A stretch of DNA of 9,677 nt from Aquificaceae bacterium (GTDB lineage Bacteria > Aquificota > Aquificia > Aquificales > Aquificaceae), in NCBI GenBank assembly GCA_027049085.1, contig JALTVH010000265.1:1-9677 (forward strand). The letters are read 5' to 3'. Every line of letters begins with the position of its first letter. The first letter of the stretch is position 1. Both the position numbers and the translations under genes were made by a program. This document shows positions 6,027 through 9,677 of the stretch, piece by piece. A model generated the notes under the pieces. The model made no database searches, was not told where the DNA came from, and was given only the letters and a program-made list of their open reading frames with translations.

Positions 6027-6885
6027 AGAGAAGAGCGAAGCGAGGGCCGTTGAAGAGAGCATAACCCTCGCAGGGGAGGCAGTCAAGTCTGCTCCCGAGC
6101 TTGTGGGTGTTCCAACAGGAGTGCCGGGACTCGATGACCTCTTTTTCATCGCGGTTTTTGAAAATGGTAAGGCTGTTAAGAGGCCGCTGGGAGGATTCCC
6201 CAGATACGCAGTGGTCAATCTCACGGGAGTCTCAGATACGGGAAAATCTCTGATGGCAGAGCAGTTTGCCCTGAGGCAGGCCCAGAGGGGCGAAGCGGTC
6301 GCCTTTGTCACCGTTGAAAGCCCTGCCCCCTTTGTGACGATGGGCCTCAGGGAAAGGTCTTCCGCTATGGGGATCAACTTCAAGGATGTTGAGGACCGTA
6401 TAGTTCTTATTGACGCTGCATCCTACAGCATTCTCAGGGAGAACATCCCATCCCTCCTTTCAACCCTTGCGACTGCCATCAAAAGGTACGGGGTCAAGCA
6501 CACCGTCATAGATTCGGTGACGGGACTTTACGAGGCAAAGGAGATGATGGCAAGGAGCGTGGTACGTCAGCTCTTTAACTTCCTCAAGAAATGGCACCAG
6601 ACTGCCCTCCTCGTGTCCCAGAAGAGGAGCGGTCATGAGGAGCTATCGGCGGAGGCGGCCGGCGGATATGCGGTAAGCCACATAGTCGACTGCACCCTCG
6701 TCCTTGCCAAAGAACTCATCATGACCAAGTCCCACGCCCAGCTTTACAGAAGGAGCATCGGCGAGGTTGTGAGGATGATAAGAGTTGATGGGTGCAGGCT
6801 CTGCGGTCACGACACGAGGCTCAGATTCCTTGAGATAGATGAAACAGGGCTTGTAAGGGTCGGGGACCCTATTTCATCCGCCTGA
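6016..6885 (+). CDS. Single-domain KaiC-like RecA-family ATPase with a C-terminal CxxC
   Basis: A 289-residue member of the KaiC/RadA branch of RecA ATPases, with one ATPase domain where clock KaiC has two. Seen: an entry motif VPTGVPGLDDLFF (32-44), Walker A GVSDTGKS (71-78), a glutamate (Glu101) where KaiC places its catalytic Glu pair, Walker B TVIDSV (163-168, Asp166), an RSGHEELSAEAAGGYAVSH segment (205-222) matching the late KaiC core, and a CRLC pair (260-263) before a basic strand near the end. From memory it resembles the thermophile KaiC-domain families shared by archaea and bacteria; no search was run. No KaiA or KaiB is nearby and the substrate is unknown, so a clock role should not be assumed. 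An in-frame TGA directly before the ATG fixes the upstream limit of the start. The gene converges on hisIE with a 17-bp overlap. Confidence 0.85.
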   Translation: MEGKEKSEARAVEESITLAGEAVKSAPELVGVPTGVPGLDDLFFIAVFENGKAVKRPLGGFPRYAVVNLTGVSDTGKSLMAEQFALRQAQRGEAVAFVTVESPAPFVTMGLRERSSAMGINFKDVEDRIVLIDAASYSILRENIPSLLSTLATAIKRYGVKHTVIDSVTGLYEAKEMMARSVVRQLFNFLKKWHQTALLVSQKRSGHEELSAEAAGGYAVSHIVDCTLVLAKELIMTKSHAQLYRRSIGEVVRMIRVDGCRLCGHDTRLRFLEIDETGLVRVGDPISSA

Positions 6886-7486
6886 TCAGCTCCTCTAAAA
6901 CTTCCGTCACTTCAACATCCGACAGGATCAGGGATAGAACGAGAAAGTACAGAAGGTCTGCGGTCTCTGCTCTTATATCACCTGCCTTTCCGTTTTTAAG
7001 GGCAATGAGAGCTTCCACAGACTCTTCGCCGAGTTTCTGGAGCACTCTGTCCTTACCCTGACTCACGATCTTTGCTGTGTAGGATCCATCCGGCTTTTTT
7101 TCTATTCTTTCCTTGAGGATCTCCTCAAGCCTCTGGAGTGCCTCAAAGGGGAGGGGCTTTGATACCTTATCGCCTTTTATTGTTCTGAAGAAGCAGTTTC
7201 TCTCACCGGTATGGCAGGCTCTGTTCTTTTCCTGGTCAACCACGTATATCAGGACATCCTCATCGCAGTCAACCCTGACTTCCCTTACCCTCTGTGTTTC
7301 CCCTGAGGTCTCGCCCTTTTTCCAGATCTGTTTCCTTGACCTTGAGTAGTAGTGGGCAAAGCCCGTCTCAAGGGTTTTCTTTATCGCTTCTTCATTTGCC
7401 CAGGCGAACATCCTGACCTCTCCCGTCCTGTAATCCTGGGCGATAACCGGGATCAGACCATCTTCATTGAATCTTAAACGAAGCAT
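6869..7486 (-). CDS. hisIE: Bifunctional phosphoribosyl-AMP cyclohydrolase / phosphoribosyl-ATP pyrophosphatase
   Basis: This fused enzyme performs steps 2 and 3 of histidine synthesis: the HisE half hydrolyses phosphoribosyl-ATP to phosphoribosyl-AMP, and the HisI half opens the purine ring. HisI occupies about residues 1-110 with WKKGETSG (55-62), the metal-binding Asp73-Cys-Asp75-Glu-Asp77 cluster and the zinc cysteines Cys91 and Cys98. HisE occupies about 114-205 with KLGEESVE (151-158) and a helical ETADLLYFL (174-182), where Phe stands in place of the common His after LLY. At 205 residues it has the normal fused length. No other his genes are nearby, so it is a scattered his locus. There is no Shine-Dalgarno sequence; a TATCAT box 7 bases upstream suggests its own near-leaderless promoter. 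Confidence 0.96.
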   Translation of the reverse strand: MLRLRFNEDGLIPVIAQDYRTGEVRMFAWANEEAIKKTLETGFAHYYSRSRKQIWKKGETSGETQRVREVRVDCDEDVLIYVVDQEKNRACHTGERNCFFRTIKGDKVSKPLPFEALQRLEEILKERIEKKPDGSYTAKIVSQGKDRVLQKLGEESVEALIALKNGKAGDIRAETADLLYFLVLSLILSDVEVTEVLEELIRRMK

Positions 7487-7493
7487 TGAATTA

Positions 7494-7499
7494 ATGATA
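7494..7499 (-). promoter_or_regulatory. -10 box of a probable leaderless hisIE promoter
   Basis: The minus strand reads TATCAT (five of six matches to TATAAT), ending 7 bases before the hisIE ATG. This predicts a start near 7487 and a one-base leader. No -35 was identified. Read-through from hemE is an alternative source of the transcript. Confidence 0.35.
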
Positions 7500-7500
7500 T

Positions 7501-7697
7501 TTATTCCTGCTCCCTTTTCAAATTCCTGTAATGTTCACCATATTTTCTATCAACTTTCAGTATGTGAGAATAGAGCCATGCCCAGGCCACTGATACCGCT
7601 GTTCTGAACTCTCTTTATCAATCAGGACCCTGTGCTGGTTGTCCATCACCTCGACGGCAGTGGCTCCCGTCTTATCTGGTACAGAGTTATACAGCAT
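7501..7697 (-). pseudogene. Small ORF of unknown function, apparently broken by a frameshift
   Basis: Between hemE and hisIE the minus strand holds two short overlapping frames that look like one gene. The first begins at an ATG at 7697, inside the hemE 3' end with a weak AAGG before it, and reads through TGATAVEVMDNQHRVLIDKE. It then runs into unlikely sequence and stops at 7557. The second frame, entered at a GAGAG run (about 7609-7613), continues as FRTAVSVAWAWLYSHILKV and on to RNLKREQE, stopping at 7501, 14 bases before hisIE. Dropping two bases of the GAGAG run would give a 64-residue protein with an Ala/Trp-rich helix and a basic tail. The second frame is closed upstream by a TAA just before the run, so it cannot begin much earlier. 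Explanations are a decayed gene, a sequencing error, or recoding; no classic slippery heptamer is seen. I recognise no family. Confidence 0.45.
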
Positions 7698-8700
7698 AAG
7701 CCTTTACAGTATCAACGAGGAATTTGACCTTTTCGAAGTCCATATCCGGTGCAAGGCCGTGGCCAAGGTTGAATATGTAGCCCGTTTTCCTCGGGATGCT
7801 CCTGAGAAGTTCAAGAGTCTTTAACCTTATGGTTTCTTCCCTGCAGTAAAGAACTCCCGGATCAAGGTTGCCCTGAAACACCTTATCGGTCCTCAGCATT
7901 AGCGAAGGCAAATCCACGCTCCAGTCAACGGAAAGAACGTCCGCCTTTAGCTGAAGGGTGTTATCCATAAAGGAGGAAGATCCCCTGAAGAAGTATATAA
8001 GGGGAACATCGTAATTCCTCTTGAGTCTATTCATCAATTCTGAAACGTAAGGAAAAACGTATTCCTCATAGTCCCCTGCAGGGAGAGTCTGACACCAGCT
8101 GTCAAAGACCTGAATTATGTGAGCGCCAGCCTCAATCTGGGCTGAGAGGTAGCTGATAAGAGTTTCTGTAAGTATTTCCATCAGTCTGTGAAAGTCATAC
8201 TCCCTTTCCCACATGAAGACCTTTGTCTCCCTAAATTCCCTCGTTGCACCTCCCTCAATCATATAGCTTGCAAGGGTGAAGGGTGCACCGCCAAAGCCAA
8301 TGACGGGAACCTCGTCCTGATCGTTGACGGCCCTCCTTATTATCTCGTAAACATATCCGTTTCCCGATGGGTCATAACTCTTTAGTGAAGAGACTTTTTT
8401 ATCCCAGAATACCTTAGGACCTTCGCCTTCGGCGAAGGTGACTTCAACACCTAAAACCTCAAGGGGCACAAGGATATCGGAGAAGATTATGACCGCATCA
8501 ACGCCGAGGAGTCTGAGGGGAAGGAGGGACGCTTTTGTTGCAAGGTCAACGTTTTTGCAGAAGCTCAGGAAGTCCCTCTCCCTTTCTCTTAGCTCTCTGT
8601 ACTCCTTCATGTATCTGCCTGCCTGACGCATGAGCCAGACGGGAAATCTCTCTACAGGCTCTTTTCTAATGGATCTGAGGATGAGGTCGTTTTTTGGCAT
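7687..8700 (-). CDS. hemE: Uroporphyrinogen decarboxylase
   Basis: HemE removes the four acetate carboxyl groups of uroporphyrinogen III to give coproporphyrinogen III, a cofactor-free cytoplasmic step of haem synthesis. The start chosen is the ATG at 8700, giving 337 residues, the usual length. Both family signatures are present: VWLMRQAGRYMKEYR (21-35, with substrate-binding Arg25) and GFGGAPFTLASYMIEGG (135-151). The essential Asp75 lies in FSDIL (73-77), and NLGHGL (311-316) supplies the conserved His314. The frame stays open upstream to 8823, but that extension lacks family similarity and would overlap the divergent 107-residue gene. No Shine-Dalgarno sequence is present; a perfect TATAAT ends 7 bases before the ATG. 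Other haem genes are absent from the window. Downstream, the small broken ORF overlaps its end, followed by hisIE. Confidence 0.96.
   Translation of the reverse strand: MPKNDLILRSIRKEPVERFPVWLMRQAGRYMKEYRELRERERDFLSFCKNVDLATKASLLPLRLLGVDAVIIFSDILVPLEVLGVEVTFAEGEGPKVFWDKKVSSLKSYDPSGNGYVYEIIRRAVNDQDEVPVIGFGGAPFTLASYMIEGGATREFRETKVFMWEREYDFHRLMEILTETLISYLSAQIEAGAHIIQVFDSWCQTLPAGDYEEYVFPYVSELMNRLKRNYDVPLIYFFRGSSSFMDNTLQLKADVLSVDWSVDLPSLMLRTDKVFQGNLDPGVLYCREETIRLKTLELLRSIPRKTGYIFNLGHGLAPDMDFEKVKFLVDTVKAYAV
8419..8439. repeat. Perfect inverted repeat inside hemE
   Basis: A 9-bp perfect stem (ACCTTCGCC paired with GGCGAAGGT) encloses a three-base loop. It lies in the hemE coding region around codons 88-94 (TFAEGEG). 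It is not followed by a T-run on either strand, so it is not an intrinsic terminator. It may form a hairpin in the mRNA or simply reflect repeated codons. Confidence 0.6.
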
Positions 8701-8706
8701 GTATTG

Positions 8707-8712
8707 ATTATA
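8707..8712 (-). promoter_or_regulatory. -10 box of a probable leaderless hemE promoter
   Basis: The minus strand reads TATAAT, with six bases between it and the hemE ATG. The predicted transcription start is therefore the A of the start codon itself. No good -35 was seen (GCACCT lies at 17-bp spacing). The -35 region would fall on that of the divergent 107-residue gene. Confidence 0.5.
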
Positions 8713-8725
8713 TGAGATAAGTCCT

Positions 8726-8754
8726 TTGCAGGTGCCGGTGCTGTTGATTAAAAT
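8726..8754 (+). promoter_or_regulatory. Probable leaderless promoter of the 107-residue gene
   Basis: TTGCAG (8726-8731, three of six matches), a 17-base spacer and TAAAAT (8749-8754, five of six). Six bases separate the -10 box from the GTG start, so transcription is predicted to begin on the first base of that codon. An in-frame TAA at 8749 excludes longer versions of the protein. Confidence 0.45.
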
Positions 8755-8760
8755 AGCGGT

Positions 8761-9084
8761 GTGTTTGATAAGCTCAAGAAGATCCTCGGCGGCGGATCTC
8801 CGCAGGAGGAAGCCCAGACTCAAACCGCGCCTGACCTTTCAAAAGCAAGGCCACTCACCGAAGAGGAGCTTGAAACCTTTAAGAAGGGTATGGGGATAAC
8901 GCCCCACAACTACTGGACCTGGGCGAGCAGAACAAATAACTTCAAGCTCATGACCGACGGTGAGTATATCTGGGTTGATGGCTTTGAGGAACATGTCGGC
9001 AAACAACTACCCCTCACGCAGGCAAGAGCCTGGAGCTGGCAGTTTGTAAAGGACCGCCTGCAGGATTTCGGAGGAGAGGGTTAA
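8761..9084 (+). CDS. Tryptophan-rich protein of unknown function
   Basis: I do not recognise this 107-residue protein. It begins with GTG; an in-frame TAA four codons upstream leaves no other start nearby. The N-terminus MFDKLKKILGGG could form a short amphipathic helix of the kind that rests on a membrane. A polar, Gln/Glu-rich linker follows (about 13-30), then a probable folded domain at about 31-103 with a helix around TEEELETFKKGMG and an aromatic-rich core containing five tryptophans (52, 54, 71, 91, 93). There is no signal peptide or transmembrane segment, so it is probably cytoplasmic. It diverges from hemE across 60 bp and is followed after 11 bp by yjbQ. The regular amino-acid make-up, the distinct promoter-like sequence and the tight packing support a real gene. 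Confidence 0.75.
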   Translation: MFDKLKKILGGGSPQEEAQTQTAPDLSKARPLTEEELETFKKGMGITPHNYWTWASRTNNFKLMTDGEYIWVDGFEEHVGKQLPLTQARAWSWQFVKDRLQDFGGEG

Positions 9085-9087
9085 AAT
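9082..9087 (+). promoter_or_regulatory. Candidate -10 box for yjbQ
   Basis: TAAAAT (five of six matches to TATAAT) begins with the stop codon of the 107-residue gene and ends 8 bases before the yjbQ ATG, predicting a two-base leader. A purine-rich GGAGAGGG lies before the stop codon, about 14 bases upstream of the ATG, which is too far for a normal ribosome binding site. Co-transcription from the upstream promoter is equally possible. Confidence 0.3.
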
Positions 9088-9095
9088 TATCCTTC

Positions 9096-9500
9096 ATGAC
9101 TGAAGTTATAAAGGTAAGTACTCCACAGCATACCTGTGCTGTAAACGTCACGCCTCAGGTGAGAGATGTTGTCAGAAAGTCTGGTGTTTCTGAGGGGCTG
9201 TGTCTTATTTATGTTCCTCACACCACAGCCTGTGTCTTCATCAACGAGGGTGCTGATCCCGACGTGGTCAAGGATATACTTTACATGCTTGAGAAGCTTG
9301 TTCCATGGAGTGATTCTGGATACGATCACGCAGAAGGGAATTCTGCGGCTCATATAAGGAGCAGTATAATCGGGAATTCAAGGATAGTTCCCCTATCTAA
9401 CGGAGACCTGATCCTTGGAACCTGGGAATCTATCTTCTTGGCTGAGTTTGATGGTCCCAGACAGAGGAAGGTAGTGGTCAAAGTCATTAAGGAGGACTGA
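9096..9500 (+). CDS. yjbQ: YjbQ/UPF0047 family protein
   Basis: A 134-residue member of the widespread UPF0047 family, small single-domain proteins, some of which show weak thiamine-phosphate synthase activity; the true role is unsettled. The family's conserved blocks are all present: PHTTACVFINEGADPDV (41-57), HAEGNSAAH (78-86), a GTWESIFLAEFDGPR segment (108-122) and the basic RQRKVVVKV strand near the end. Conserved His, Glu and Asp residues in these blocks suggest a metal or phosphate site. The length is typical. The gene starts 11 bp after the 107-residue gene and ends in a TGATG overlap with the next gene, so it is likely co-transcribed and translationally coupled to rseP. Confidence 0.92.
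   Translation: MTEVIKVSTPQHTCAVNVTPQVRDVVRKSGVSEGLCLIYVPHTTACVFINEGADPDVVKDILYMLEKLVPWSDSGYDHAEGNSAAHIRSSIIGNSRIVPLSNGDLILGTWESIFLAEFDGPRQRKVVVKVIKED
9491..9495 (+). promoter_or_regulatory. Shine-Dalgarno sequence of rseP
   Basis: GGAGG lies four bases before the ATG at 9500, inside the last codons of yjbQ. It fixes the start of the protease gene and fits translation within a polycistronic mRNA. Confidence 0.75.
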
Positions 9501-9677
9501 TGGAAACCCTGATAGCTTTTCTTGTTCTTATCGGTATACTTGTTTGGTTCCATGAGCTCGGGCACTTTCTCTTTGCCAAGTTCTTTGGGGTTAAGGTTGA
9601 GATCTTCTCAATAGGTTTTGGACCCCCAATTGCGAGGAAGCAGGTAGGGGAAACCGTATATCAGATCGCTGTTATTC
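9500..9677 (+). CDS. rseP: RseP-like membrane site-2 zinc metalloprotease (N-terminal part only)
   Basis: The first 59 residues are visible before the right edge. A hydrophobic helix METLIAFLVLIGILVWFHELGH carries the M50 zinc motif HELGH (residues 18-22), followed by FLFAKFFGVKVEIFSIGFG, the usual downstream pattern of RseP/MmpA-type proteases. Such proteases cut transmembrane anti-sigma factors and signal-peptide remnants within the membrane during envelope stress responses. The start overlaps the yjbQ stop by one base (TGATG) and has a GGAGG site. The PDZ domains and the second metal-binding NPDG-type motif expected in this family would lie outside the window. Family assignment is firm; the target in this organism is unknown. 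Confidence 0.92.
   Translation, partial: METLIAFLVLIGILVWFHELGHFLFAKFFGVKVEIFSIGFGPPIARKQVGETVYQIAVI

Noticed and set aside
6640..6675. GC-rich GGCGGAGGCGGCCGGCGG stretch in the KaiC-like gene, considered as a structural element.
   Set aside because: It encodes the conserved EAAGGYA segment and does not form a clean long stem; codon choice explains it.
6016..6885. Reading the KaiC-like gene as part of a circadian clock.
   Set aside because: There is one ATPase domain instead of two and no kaiA or kaiB nearby; the family membership alone does not support a clock.
7639..7824. Plus-strand 61-residue open frame across the hemE end and the small-ORF region.
   Set aside because: It is antisense to the conserved hemE C-terminus and has no start signals; the minus-strand frames explain the interval better.
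8701..8823. An upstream extension of hemE to a start at 8823 (378 residues).
   Set aside because: The extra 41 residues do not resemble HemE, would make it longer than the family norm, and would overlap the divergent 107-residue gene. The ATG at 8700 has the expected N-terminus and a -10 box placed for it.
1..9677. Search for CRISPR repeats, insertion sequences, tRNA or rRNA genes, riboswitches, attachment sites and toxin-antitoxin pairs.
   Set aside because: No regularly spaced repeats, transposase or integrase motifs, tRNA-like cloverleafs or recognised aptamer cores were seen by eye. The DNA is almost fully explained by the listed genes.

Overview
The window reads as compact chromosome from a thermophilic bacterium. 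The proteins are rich in Lys, Glu and Arg, Arg is encoded largely by AGG/AGA, and genes abut or overlap with almost no spacers. A single-domain KaiC-type ATPase of a kind common in thermophilic archaea and bacteria sits among ordinary bacterial biosynthetic genes. An Aquificota-like host is my best guess, but it is an inference from gene style and not from any database search.

Layout, left to right. On the minus strand lie nadD (NAD synthesis), an acuC-like histone-deacetylase-fold amidohydrolase and the start of an iron-sulfur electron-transfer subunit, in that transcription order (1733 down to the left edge). Diverging from nadD across only 20 bp is a membrane-anchored GGDEF diguanylate cyclase (1754-3196, plus). 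It runs tail-to-tail into a FAD/NAD disulfide oxidoreductase and overlaps it by 65 bp. That oxidoreductase is the second gene of a minus-strand pair led by leucyl aminopeptidase pepA (5976 down to 3132). Diverging from pepA is the KaiC-like ATPase (6016-6885, plus), which overlaps the end of hisIE by 17 bp. Upstream of hisIE on the minus strand are a small frame-broken ORF (7501-7697) and hemE (7687-8700). Diverging from hemE is a plus-strand run: a tryptophan-rich 107-residue orphan, a YjbQ/UPF0047 protein, and the start of an RseP-type site-2 protease running off the right edge.

Most genes are housekeeping: NAD, histidine and haem synthesis, peptide turnover and envelope proteolysis. The NAD- and redox-linked genes (nadD, the acuC-like gene, the Fe-S subunit, the disulfide oxidoreductase) are close together, but I see no sign that they form one dedicated system. 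The two regulatory-looking genes are the diguanylate cyclase, which keeps its product-inhibition site, and the KaiC-like ATPase.

The most notable pattern is in how genes begin. At most starts that are not inside a tightly packed operon there is no Shine-Dalgarno sequence. Instead a TATAAT-like -10 box lies about 6-9 bases before the start codon, which predicts leaderless or near-leaderless mRNAs (acuC, nadD, hemE, hisIE, the KaiC-like gene, the 107-residue gene, yjbQ). pepA and rseP, in contrast, have strong ribosome binding sites. I see no tRNA, rRNA, CRISPR array, insertion sequence, integrase or attachment site, and no convincing intrinsic terminator. No stretch longer than about 200 bases lacks an identified gene.
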